Below, piece after piece: positions 31,931 through 41,509 of a stretch of 64,000 bases of DNA. Numbering within the stretch: the first letter of the stretch is position 1; the number at the start of each line of letters is the position of its first letter. Location: assembly GCA_033064195.1 (NCBI GenBank), contig JARBJD010000066.1:1-64000 (forward strand), written 5' to 3'. The position numbers and the translations under genes were made by a program. Source of the DNA: Blattamonas nauphoetae (lineage: Eukaryota; Preaxostyla; Oxymonadida). Below the pieces are notes generated by a model. That model was not told the DNA's origin, ran no database searches, and saw only the letters and a list, made by a program, of their open reading frames with translations.

Positions 31931-32659
31931 ATGACTGAAAAGATAAAGTTCAATCCACCACAAAGAAAAGCACAGGCGAAGAGACCGAAAATGAGACATG
32001 AACAGGCAACCAGAGATGCGATGAAACAAATTTATGCTGATGATGACATTCGCACCAAATTCAATTCTGCACTCAGTAGTGTTCCATCAGCATTGGAATA
32101 TATTGAACGAACTGGACACAATTGGGAAGTGAAAATGGAAAAATATATTAAAGTTCCTGATGTGATGGTCTACGACAAAGACACAAAAGATCTGATCGCC
32201 GCCAATGGTTTCATGCTTGCACCATATCACAGTCGACCTGTCATCGAGACTTACTATTCAATGAATCCAACACCAGATTCACGTCGTCAGACATCATATT
32301 CACAATTTCGTCAAGATAACGGAAGAAAAATCAAAGCTGTCCATCAGAATTTTCTCAAAACTGGTACATATGAAGTACCATCAACATATCACGACATTAG
32401 CTACTCAGAAATGCAAGAACAACGATCAAAACAACCATATGCAATCATGAAGAAAGCTGTTGGTGAATTCATGAATGAGACGTTGAAGGTTTATCGTGCA
32501 AGTCGAGAACAACCTGCAGATGTCAGCAACAATATATTGGACAATATGGTTTTCAATTCCATTCAATCGAAAGTTGCAGCACGGATGTGGGATCAATGGC
32601 TTGAAGACTATGTTCAGGCCTTTCCAAAAAGTCTCCATAATTTGCGCGAGAATTGGTGA
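31931..32659 (+). CDS. Polinton protein of unknown function, interrupted
   Basis: Starts MTEKIKFNPPQRKAQAKRP with a basic N-terminus; about 240 residues up to the point where an insertion of unlike DNA begins. Coding sequence of Polinton character is seen again on the far side of that insertion, just before 36150. No motif recognised. Position next to the ATPase and capsid block suggests a virion role. Confidence 0.5.
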   Translation: MTEKIKFNPPQRKAQAKRPKMRHEQATRDAMKQIYADDDIRTKFNSALSSVPSALEYIERTGHNWEVKMEKYIKVPDVMVYDKDTKDLIAANGFMLAPYHSRPVIETYYSMNPTPDSRRQTSYSQFRQDNGRKIKAVHQNFLKTGTYEVPSTYHDISYSEMQEQRSKQPYAIMKKAVGEFMNETLKVYRASREQPADVSNNILDNMVFNSIQSKVAARMWDQWLEDYVQAFPKSLHNLRENW

Positions 32660-34848
32660 CCGTCCATGAATGAGTCAAAAATTGAAGAAACAGTATTGTG
32701 ATTTATCAGGAATCACATGAGAAGATCCATTCTCCCGTTGTATACCATTCTCAGGTCTTTTCGTCTCAAAAAAAAGACAGGAGCGATCGAGATGACCTTT
32801 CGAAAAGTCACGGAAACCGATGGTTTATTCCACTACGATTCGAAATGGTAAGTTTTCTACTCGATACCACATTTTAAAATGGAAGAATATTTGCTATCAA
32901 CTCATTAATCAACATCTGACTATATCTCAATGTCAATCAACTCAAATAAAGCATGAACACTTTCATTCTCCATCATCCACAATTTGTATCAAATCACGTC
33001 TTTTTTAGATTCTGACAAAGTCTCCCTCCAAAGATTTCCCGTTCAGACAACATCAATCGTTCGCAGCTATTCAATCGCGTTAAGTCTGAGATTTATCTCG
33101 ACTTCAACCAGAACTCTGTTGAACATGATATCCGATCCGATTAAACATCATTCTGAATGCATTCAGACAACCTCATCTCTGATCCGTTGATCTCAACAAA
33201 ATTGCCAAGCCGATGGGAAGTTGACCATTGTCAGTGACCTGCCAGATTTGCTATGTATCCTTTTTAGCATTGTGCCACTTGCGGGATACGTGATTTTTGG
33301 TTCAACAGTCATACCCGCCCTCCTCACACAGTGAGAAACTGTCTGCAGAGAAAGATCGAACCAACTAGTTTGCACAACTCAACGATCCCGATCCAGCATT
33401 TTCAACATTATCTTCAGTACAGAACAATATCTCTTCGCAAAAGCCCTCCAAAAACTCATCGGATTTCAAACTCCATCTTCTCCAGAGTTTTCTTCTGCGA
33501 TTGAAGTGATGCATCGCGCACAGGATTTTTTACATCGTTCTTTAGTGGTGATGAAGTTTTCTCATGTGGAAATACCTACATTCTCACCCCAAGTCACCGC
33601 AGCAGATTCTGATTCATGGTCATTCGTTTCTGGCTCTAATGATGATGATGAACATTCCACCAATGCACAAACATCGTTGGATACTACCCTCGGAACAACG
33701 CCAACACTGGAACAACAAAATAAACGGAATCAACAACTGATCTTCAGTCGAATGTGCAACTCGCTGGTGGACGCAAGCAGAAGATGTTACTACGCTCGTA
33801 GCTCGGAAGAACAACCAAAAGATACTCATCCTTTTCAATTCACGATAAAACATAGCAATTGCATCCCACAATCCACTCAGGAATCAAACTCACATCTCAA
33901 AGGCCTCCTTCACCTTAAACAAAGGCTGTACATACCAATTTCAAGTTTTACTTTTCAGCTTCGATCAAAACTGCTCTTTCAATGAAGATTATTGGCAATG
34001 CAGCCTCTCCCCAAGATCCCACCCTCTCGCCCAACAATCACGACCAAGGTCACTTCCCCGCTGGAATGAATGGCGGGAAACCCATCTTCATCTCCTCTCA
34101 CAACTAAAGCACTGGTTATTTCATCAGCCTGAACGTCATAAACCGCACACCACCCGACACGAACATCGTTCCAAAGTCATTCCGACAAGTCGAGCCTTTG
34201 GAGGACACTTCCACGCTGATCATGGTTCCTGAAGAACAAAACGAAGAAGTACCTCATGTGGTGTTTCGGGACGAGTCGCAGGTTGCAAAGAAACGTCGCT
34301 CGCACACAATCAACACAAACGACAACGAGCGGAAGATATGGGAGAAAGAAGTGTGCCTTACAGTGAAAGAGTCAGAGTGGAACGGCAACATGTCTGTGTG
34401 GATCGACCTCCTTCTATCCACCAGCCCAATCCACATCCGAAAGAGAAAGGGAGACAGTCAAACTAATCGGTCGAGTCGACTCAAACCACAAATATCCTGA
34501 CTTCCACTCTCTCACCTCACCTCTCACCTCATTCATCGCTTGCCGTACTCAAATCTCATATCTCCTCACACAACTTCACTATGTCCATCACACACACCCC
34601 AATATTTCTCTCTCAGTCGCTCTCACGTCCCTCCTCCATTCATTCATCTGAATTCCAATCGCCTGCCTTTCCTCGTTATTCTTCCCGTGAATCGAGTCGG
34701 CAGATTTTATTCTCATCGTCTCGCGACTCGCCTGGTTTCTCACCCCGCCAGACATACTTCATGAACTCGATCATCACGCCCCTCAACGCGAAGCCATCCC
34801 GCTCCACTCATTCTTAACAATGGTCAACTGTCTTTCCAATCTCCCGAA

Positions 34849-35205
34849 ATGACCGTCCCCTCGCCATCTTTCGGTCAATCGCCACATGTCACCACACCGA
34901 CCCTCAAACTCATTCCGAACAGAAACAACATCGCCACATTTCAGATCTTCTCACCCTCCACAACCTCCCTTCCACCCAAAAGAGGCAATTCCTTAACTGC
35001 ACTCGCCACATCAATCCCAACCATATCCACCGAAATCCATTTCAACAACACCAATATCGTCGTCCTCACTAACACCAACGCTCCTTTCCGAACAACCACT
35101 TCATCGGCCGACGATAAAGACATTGAGTCCTCGCTAAATAGGGACAGCAGTGGCGGATCAGGCGGACTGGACAGTCACGACGAGTTCAAAGAGATGAAAA
35201 CTTGA
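34849..35205 (+). CDS. Ser/Thr-rich protein fragment before minisatellite
   Basis: 118 residues, Thr/Ser/Pro-rich with a Gly/Ser/Asp end (SSGGSGGLDSHDEF). It runs directly into the 21-bp minisatellite, whose acidic frame (DAEADKE repeats, ending TAYGYVLD at about 35745) is one frame off. The two may be one gene with a shifted frame or unseen intron. Host-like; not recognised. Confidence 0.3.
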   Translation: MTVPSPSFGQSPHVTTPTLKLIPNRNNIATFQIFSPSTTSLPPKRGNSLTALATSIPTISTEIHFNNTNIVVLTNTNAPFRTTTSSADDKDIESSLNRDSSGGSGGLDSHDEFKEMKT

Positions 35206-35212
35206 TGAGGAG

Positions 35213-35720
35213 GCGGAAAAAGAAGATGCGGAGGCGGGCAGAGAAGATGCGGAGGCGGACAGAGAAGATGCGGAGGCGGACAAAGAAGATGCGGAGGCGG
35301 ACAAAGAAGATGCGGAGGCGGACAAAGAAGATGCGGAGGCGGGCAGAGAAGATGCGGAGGCGGACAAAGAAGATGCGGAGGCGGGCAGAGAAGATGCGGA
35401 GGCGGACAAAGAAGATGCGGAGGCGGGCAGAGAAGATGCGGAGGCGGACAGAGAAGATGCGGAGGCGGACAAAGAAGATGCGGAGGCGGACAAAGAAGAT
35501 GCGGAGGCGGACAAAGAAGATGCGGAGGCGGGCAGAGAAGATGCGGAGGCGGAAAAAGAAGATGCGGAGGCGGACAAAGAAGATGCGGAGGCGGACAAAG
35601 AAGATGCGGAGGCGGACAAAGAAGATGCGGAGGCGGGCAGAGAAGATGCGGAGGCGGACAGAGAAGATGCGGAGGCGGACAAAGAAGATGCGGAGGCGGA
35701 CAAAGAAGATGCGGAGGCGA
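35213..35720. repeat. 21-bp minisatellite, about 24 copies
   Basis: Unit GAAGATGCGGAGGCGGACAAA with few variants (GGCAGA, GACAGA or GAAAAA at the end). Being a multiple of three it is open in most frames: plus-strand readings are (DAEADKE)n or Arg/Lys-rich (MRRRTKK)n, and minus-strand ones are Ser/Ala- or Pro-rich. The acidic heptad reading continues into a unique tail and is the most plausible if any is translated. Confidence 0.9.
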
Positions 35721-36161
35721 CTGCATATGGTTATGTGTTGGACTAAGATGATGAGATGATGAAACACAGAGCAAAGTTGACAATTGAACTGCGTTGCATG
35801 GCGATTCGACTGCTGCAAGACCCGATATGTTGTTTTATTCTGATATTCACATCATCTGAAGTAGGCCTGACTTTATGTTTGGCCTTTTCACTTTCCACTC
35901 GTGTCTTTCTCTCGTGAAGCCACATTTTCTTGCTTTATTCCTTGTTTTCGAGAAGTAATGATTGAATATTCATCATTTTTGCTACCATCTCAACACTTGT
36001 GAATCAACTGACGCGTGAAGCATATCAAACAAGAACTGAAGACATCTGTAAATACCAAAATGAATACATGCCTGAATACGCTCAATACGCACATTTGGTC
36101 AAGACCATGGGAGTAAGCGGTGAACTAAAACATAAATAATCGTTTTTTATTTTTATAGAAA

Positions 36162-36758
36162 GTGATGCAACCAATTCTAAGTTGTCAATTTACAAAACAC
36201 ACAAGTTCTTCTTCCGTTCCAACGTCAATCACCAACAATGTCATCATTGAAGATCGAAGCAAATCTGGAGTAGATAATAGAGGGTCAAAGATGGAGATGG
36301 AAAGAGTGTGCTCTGAACCTGTGGTCACGAATGAACGAGATAAATATGATCCACCACAATTGGATGTTTATCCATCAGCACCGATCCAGAACCGTTCAAT
36401 ACCACTGCGGGAATACACGTCAAATATTTCAGCATTCAAAGATCAACTACTGCTCGTCTACAAGAATGGTTTCGCTTGTGAAAAGAAACTACTGAATAAT
36501 CTCATTGAACCTTCGAAGAAACTGATCACAAACCAAAGTGATTTATGTGCACTGATTGCTACACTCACTGGGATCAATGATGTGGTGATCGAACTGGATG
36601 ACCTGTCTGACAAGTGCCTATGTCTCAATAAACTCCCAATCTTTCGAACAATTTTCAAGATCCTTGTTGGTGGTAAAGACATGAGTATTGCTTGCAATGA
36701 AGCTTACAACACCATTCTCAACTATGGCATTTCATTGACGAAGGCAAACCCCCGTTAG
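36162..36758 (+). CDS. Polinton protein of unknown function
   Basis: 198 residues with a charged, probably flexible N-terminal 70 residues and a compact helical C-terminal half (AFKDQLLLVYKNGFACEKKL ... ALIATLTGINDVVIELDDL). Preceded by TTTTTTATTTTTATAGAAAG before the start codon. Lies between the insertion and the small virion-type genes. Confidence 0.55.
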   Translation: MMQPILSCQFTKHTSSSSVPTSITNNVIIEDRSKSGVDNRGSKMEMERVCSEPVVTNERDKYDPPQLDVYPSAPIQNRSIPLREYTSNISAFKDQLLLVYKNGFACEKKLLNNLIEPSKKLITNQSDLCALIATLTGINDVVIELDDLSDKCLCLNKLPIFRTIFKILVGGKDMSIACNEAYNTILNYGISLTKANPR

Positions 36759-36794
36759 ATTAATAAACGAATTAGATTTTTTATTTTTACTAAA

Positions 36795-37181
36795 ATGGCA
36801 CCGGGAAGTTTCAACAAACTCAAAAATATCGGCAAACAATTCTTTCAATTCATCAAACCATTAGCACCCTCATTACTTCAAGTCGGAGGTGGATTGCTGT
36901 CACAAACCAACAGTAAATTTGGACAAACAGCAGGAGGAATTCTTCAAGGATTAGGAGGAATGATGGACTCCTATCAGCAAAGTATAGCAATGAATCAGTC
37001 ACAAAAGCCACTCTCCCCTCAGGAGGGTTCGATGCCTCTGGCGAGACTCGACCCCAGTCGGGTTCGAAGCCTTGCAGAGGCGAGACAAATGATTGACTAC
37101 GATCCTCCACGAAATGGACGATACTCCAATGATGACATCCCTCAGTCGTCGAATTCAAAAATTCAATTCAAAGGATTATAA
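36795..37181 (+). CDS. Small hydrophobic virion-type protein 1
   Basis: 128 residues. MAPGSFNKLKNIGKQFFQF then a Gly-rich hydrophobic stretch (LLQVGGGLLSQTNSKFG, GGILQGLGGMM) like the short pX/pVI-type core or membrane-active proteins of Polintons and adenoviruses. Two palindromic inserts (37012-37086) lie within the frame. Shares MAPG and general build with the next gene, suggesting a duplication. T-rich motif ends 4 bases before the ATG. Confidence 0.6.
   Translation: MAPGSFNKLKNIGKQFFQFIKPLAPSLLQVGGGLLSQTNSKFGQTAGGILQGLGGMMDSYQQSIAMNQSQKPLSPQEGSMPLARLDPSRVRSLAEARQMIDYDPPRNGRYSNDDIPQSSNSKIQFKGL
37012..37086 (+). repeat. Tandem pair of palindromic inserts
   Basis: Two units side by side: CTCTCCCCTCAGGAGGGTTC... 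(37012-37048) and TCGACCCCAGTCGGGTTCGA... (37048-37086). The second matches the integrase units and is read in their frame (DPSRVRSLAEAR); the first is read in a third frame (SPQEGSMPLAR). Both contain (G)GGTTCGA(A/T)GCC, a match to a Pol III B box. Confidence 0.7.
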
Positions 37182-37212
37182 CTCCAATATTAACATTGTT
37201 ATTTTTACATAA

Positions 37213-37539
37213 ATGGCACCAGGTTGGTTATCAAAATTAGCAGCAGTCGGAAAAACCATTCTCAGAATTGGAGCTCCATTTTTGAATCTCATTCCCTTCG
37301 TTGGACCAGTCATTTCTAAGATTGCACAGACAGGTGTGGAAATGATACCAGATGTTAAATCGGATCAACAAATCCATGCAGAAAAGATGGCACAATATGA
37401 GCAAGCAATCAATGAAGGAAACACAGCAGTTGCGAATAAGCTCAGAGGTGAAATACTGAGATTGGAAGAAAAGCTGAAGCCGAAAGCAAAGAAGAAGAAA
37501 CTGAAACAGAAAGAAGCATTATTGTTTTTTTATTTTTGA
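37213..37539 (+). CDS. Small hydrophobic virion-type protein 2
   Basis: 108 residues: MAPGWLSKLAAVGKTIL, a hydrophobic centre (FLNLIPFVGPVISKIAQTG), then a charged helix ending in a Lys run (KPKAKKKKLKQK). The amphipathic or membrane-active front plus basic tail is typical of small capsid-associated proteins of this element class. It ends at the T-rich motif that precedes the first capsid gene. Confidence 0.6.
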   Translation: MAPGWLSKLAAVGKTILRIGAPFLNLIPFVGPVISKIAQTGVEMIPDVKSDQQIHAEKMAQYEQAINEGNTAVANKLRGEILRLEEKLKPKAKKKKLKQKEALLFFYF

Positions 37540-37543
37540 TAAA
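37524..37543 (+). promoter_or_regulatory. T-rich start-proximal motif of Polinton genes
   Basis: TTTTTTTATTTTTGATAAA directly before the ATG at 37544. The same arrangement, T(4-7)ATTTTT then 0-10 bases often ending TAAA, precedes the starts at 23760, 24193, 28641, 30660, 36162, 36795, 37213, 41510 and 43230, and on the minus strand those at 44722 and 45944. A shared core promoter or initiator at virtually the start codon implies very short 5' leaders. Confidence 0.65.
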
Positions 37544-38410
37544 ATGAATTCACACATTACACATCTGACAAACAAAAGAACAGGAGCATCATCACTGACT
37601 GGAAATACCACTGGATCAATCAAGTACACAAGAGATGATATTGGTCAAATCCAACAGCAACTCATGTCTGAGCATCACATAAATTACCTTCTGAACGATG
37701 GAGCACACAGTACTTCTATTCAAGAATTGAAACCATCAGAGAATTCACGCTTCTATAAGGGACAAGAGATAATCATTCCATTGACTGGTAATCAGGACAT
37801 TTGTCAAATCGATGATTCATTCATAACGTTCACAATGACAGCTACATTGAAAGTCAACAACTGGAAACAAACTGCAGGTAAAATTGGCTCGTACATGAAT
37901 GAAAGGATATTCATCTTCGTTGGACTCAAACATTCGGCATCAATCTTTCGTAGTCTTACTGTTCTTCACAACAATCAGAGAATCATCAGCACAACAACAA
38001 ATGATGTATCAATGGAGTCTCACATCTACAACATGATCAAACCGAAGAGTCAATTGGAGAACCGAAAACACTCACATACACCTTGGCAAAATGCTTGGAC
38101 ACACGATGAATCTGTTGCCGGGGTGTACATTCCACTATAGGATTTCACTACAACGTCTGGAACAGGAAAATTTTGTGACAGTATTGATGTGCCAATTCGA
38201 GTGTCAATTAATCTTGAAGATCTTCTCATTTTCTCAGGAATGACTGACTATCCACGTTCTCTCTTTGGAGATCTGAAATTGAGTGTGTACATCAATGAGG
38301 ATGCTTTTGTTTGTTGTCCAGTGAATCCTGAACTTACTTTGAAAAATACACTATCATCACTCGTCACTGGAACTGCAGCAGCACCAACTATTCAAGCAGC
38401 AATACTTATA

Positions 38411-40454
38411 GTCAGGACAAAACCCGATACTTTGATTTAACCCGATACCATCCGTGGTACCGCTGGTGTCCATCATTTTTTTGTTGATGACATTTCCTCC
38501 ACAATCACTTTTCATCATTTCATCTTTTTGTTTTCAAGTTGAAGAATGAGGAATAAACGATCATCATTTGAAAACCAGAACTGGTAATTGTGAATGTTGA
38601 TGAAGTGAAATGTGATCAGACCCACAACAATGGAAAAGGACAGCCCGATCTCGCCTCCACTTTCACCACGAGATGTTTCACATCTCATGAGTGGAAGTGA
38701 CATCAGATCACTTCCATCTCGCGTGGAAAGAGGATTAAAGATTTACGCAGAACAGAACGTGACGCTTGATACTGTCGTCCAAGCCGGAGTCTGCAGCGAA
38801 GCGGCACTAAAGAGAGGAAGGAGAGCGGAAAAAGAAAATCGTCCACCAGGAAAAGATGGAAGACCGACACTTTTGACAACTCAAGACGAAAATGAGTTGT
38901 ATGATAAAATTCTGACCAAGATCGCTGAGAAAAAACCGATGAAAAAAGCGGAGATCCTCCAAGAAGTTTTATTTTTTTCACTTTTTTTCCGTTTTTAGAT
39001 GAATATCATCTATTCAAAGAGTCCTAGATTCAATCCTGATCACCCGTCATTGAGTATGTGGAATGTCAACGCATTCCTAAAACGTCATTCTCTCCTCGAC
39101 TCTATGAAACCCGGATATTTAGACCCAGACAGATTGAAAGCATCCACTCTTGCTAACATTGTCGGTTGGTATGAACTTCTGGAGAGTACTGTGCGATCGG
39201 AAAACATCCACGAAGACTTGATATTCAACTTGGACGAATCATCTCTCCGGATCGGAGAGGACAATTCTTCTCTGGTCGTTTACTTTGCTGGCGAACAATG
39301 TCCTCCAATTCCTTCCGCTTCTCGCGTACAAAATGCGACACTCGTTGGAACGGTCAATTCCACTGGAATCCATCTTGATCCCATTTTCCTATGGCCATCC
39401 AAGCTTCCCGTAAAAGAATTCGAAAAATTTCCACAACAGCACATTCATGTCGAATACAACGAGTCAGTATGGATGAATACGAAAACATACATCGAAATTA
39501 TGTCAAATCACATCATTCCAGAAATCGTCGCATTTCGGCAACAAATCCATAAGACCAATCGGAATGCACTCCTACTGATGGATGGGCATCTTACAAGGCG
39601 AAATCCGGAAATCATTTCTCTCTGTCAACAAAACCACATCCACATACTCCTCTACCCATCTCACACCTCGCACATTCTTCAGGTGTGTGATCAGTTTGTT
39701 TTCTCGAATCTGAAGCAACAACTCAAAAGATTATTCGTTCCTCCATCGACGTCGAGCATAGTCGAATATCGCACGAATCTCGCGAAGGCACTTCCAGACG
39801 CTCTGAGAGAAGCGTTCAAATCTTCTTCGATTTTGGCCTCATTTAATCGATGTGGCTGTTATCCAATTTCGCTCGAAGCGGCTGTGCAGAATCTGAAAAG
39901 TTTTTGTCCTCAAATTGATATTACCTTTCTTGAAGAATTTCGCACTCGAACCAACCTCAACATGAAACCAAGTTCGTTTCTACCTCCCGATGATGTCGTA
40001 ACAAATCACGGATCACTGTTGACAACTTTTCACGACACTGTAAAATTACCTGGACGGAAACAGACACTCATCACGGATTTTGCAGTTCGTCGCGATCGTA
40101 ATTCTCGCGATTCTCAATCAAGTATCCTGAGGGGACGAACAACTCCACGTCGACGTCGAAGCCACTCCCGATCTGAAAGTGAGGGAGCGTGTCCCGAACC
40201 TCGGAGAAGGATCAATCGGCGTGAGATGGTGCGTGATGATGATGAACAAGAATCCTGAATCGATCGCAGGCAAGTATCAATTTTGCACGTAATATATTTG
40301 ATTCACTTCATTTTCAAGTATTCTCCAGTTATGACCTATTTTGAATCCAATATATTTCGTAAAACGGGAGAAAGAAGCCAAAAAATAAATGATGTGTCTA
40401 GATCAACACCGAAACAGTATCGGGTTTTATCAAAGTATCGGGTTTTGTCCAGAC
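38411..40454 (+). mobile_element. pogo/Tigger transposon, 2.04 kb
   Basis: Inverted ends GTCAGGACAAAACCCGATAC / GTCTGGACAAAACCCGATAC (inverted), each followed by a second AACCCGATAC unit; about 38 bp with three mismatches. Bordered by TA on both sides (38409-38410 and 40455-40456), the duplication made by the Tc1/mariner/pogo superfamily. It holds one transposase gene that looks complete. Inserted in a capsid gene of the Polinton, so it is younger than the Polinton insertion or its decay. Confidence 0.92.
38612..40258 (+). CDS. pogo-type DDE transposase (one 33-nt intron)
   Basis: Exon 1 (38612-38965) encodes a psq/CENP-B-like DNA-binding start (RVERGLKIYAEQNVTLDTVV ... GRPTLLTTQDENELYDKI). 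A 33-nt GT..AG intron (38966-38998: GTTTTATTTTTTTC...TTTTTAG) then joins in phase 0 to exon 2 (38999-40258). Exon 2 has the DDE_1 core: IFNLDESSL (first Asp), LLMDGH (second), and HILQVCDQF (third), plus YPSHTSHILQ, characteristic of pogo/Tigger. The C-terminal tail is basic and Ser/Arg-rich. Total about 536 residues, usual for the family. Without the intron the frame would stop at the end of exon 1, so splicing is required. May start at the second Met (38630). Confidence 0.85.
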
Positions 40455-41509
40455 TATAATTGTCTTCAACATCGTCCCTATTTTCTGAATAATCTTGTCA
40501 CCTCATGCACCAAGAACTTTGTTCAAATTGGTCAATCATTTCTTCAACCAACAGTTACAAAAGACATAGTTTGCTCAACAGCCAATGCCGTGACAACAGA
40601 ACCTGAATTTGCGAATCAGTACATTTCTCTAAACATAATGGATTTTCAAATTGATGATGTGTACTGCATGAGTTCTGGATACAATATGAAAAATATCGCA
40701 AAAGAGAATCTGAAGCAGATGTATCAGAATCGTCCAGGAACAATTCCAGCAGAGAAGATCTCATTCTATCCATTTCAGAAGACACCAACGGCAACAGGAA
40801 TTGATTGTACTCAGCAAATGGTTCTCGTTAATGCCAAAGATATCATGCTCCTCTTCCGTCACTACGACAATGAAGTCACTTGTTTCCACAATCCAATGCA
40901 GAAGAATATCCAAGTGAATCTACAAAACAGATATTATCCAGAACAACCGACCACAACAATTGGAGCTCGCTTCTATCAGTTCGCATCATCGACTCTCAAT
41001 CTCGATTCGTACCTTACGGTTCCAGATGATTTGGAGCGATCATTCACGGATTCTCTTGTCGAAGATAAACTCACTGGTGATGAAATATATCCCAATGAAA
41101 CTATGACAAGAGTACGACCGATTCATGACAATACTGACTTCCTTCTATGCTTCTCAACACAGAGAAGTGGATGTCCAACGAACTGTAATGATTCCATCAG
41201 TTCCAGAGGTCAGAATGTTCCAGTAACTTTGAGATCTCAACCAATATATCAAGGCAACATTGACACTTACTACAATGTTTACAATCCAAGTGAAAGTGGA
41301 GGAGATATGACAACATTTACTCATCCTCCAGCACCAATATTAGCAACTACTGCAACCACATGGTGGGTATTACGATACAACAATGGTGAACCAAAAGTGG
41401 AGTACTATCCAAATCACACATTGAAAGCGTTACACAAAGATTTGGGAATCATGTAGAGACAAAACAGTAAAAGAAAATATTGATATTGTATTTTTTTATT
41501 TTTCTATAA

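Larger units (their letters stand above)
32660..36000. mobile_element. ~3.3-kb insertion of unlike DNA in Polinton
   Basis: Base composition and coding style change abruptly near 32660 and back near 36000. Inside are Ser/Thr/Pro-rich frames (33506-33985, 34198-34500, 34849-35205), a possible hydrophobic segment near 33230, and a 21-bp minisatellite. I found no clear terminal inverted repeats, and only a weak GAAT at both borders. It may be a captured or inserted stretch of host genomic DNA, or a non-TIR element. Borders are uncertain by tens of bases. Confidence 0.55.
37544..41456 (+). pseudogene. Capsid gene 1 (double jelly-roll type), broken
   Basis: Coding sequence for a large capsid-type protein: N-terminal part with IQELKPSENSRFYKGQEIII and a Thr/Val/Ile-rich strand pattern, C-terminal part with TFTHPPAPILATTATTWWVL and YNNGEPKVEYYPNHT. 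It is a paralogue of the next gene, whose end has the same pattern. A complete pogo-type transposon (38411-40454) lies within it, and the copy is otherwise broken. Double jelly-roll proteins form the hexon-like shell in Polintons. Confidence 0.7.

Noticed and set aside
35175-35818. Pro-, Ser- or Arg-rich proteins read from the 21-bp minisatellite
   Set aside because: All are by-products of a 21-bp period; only the acidic frame continues into a unique tail.
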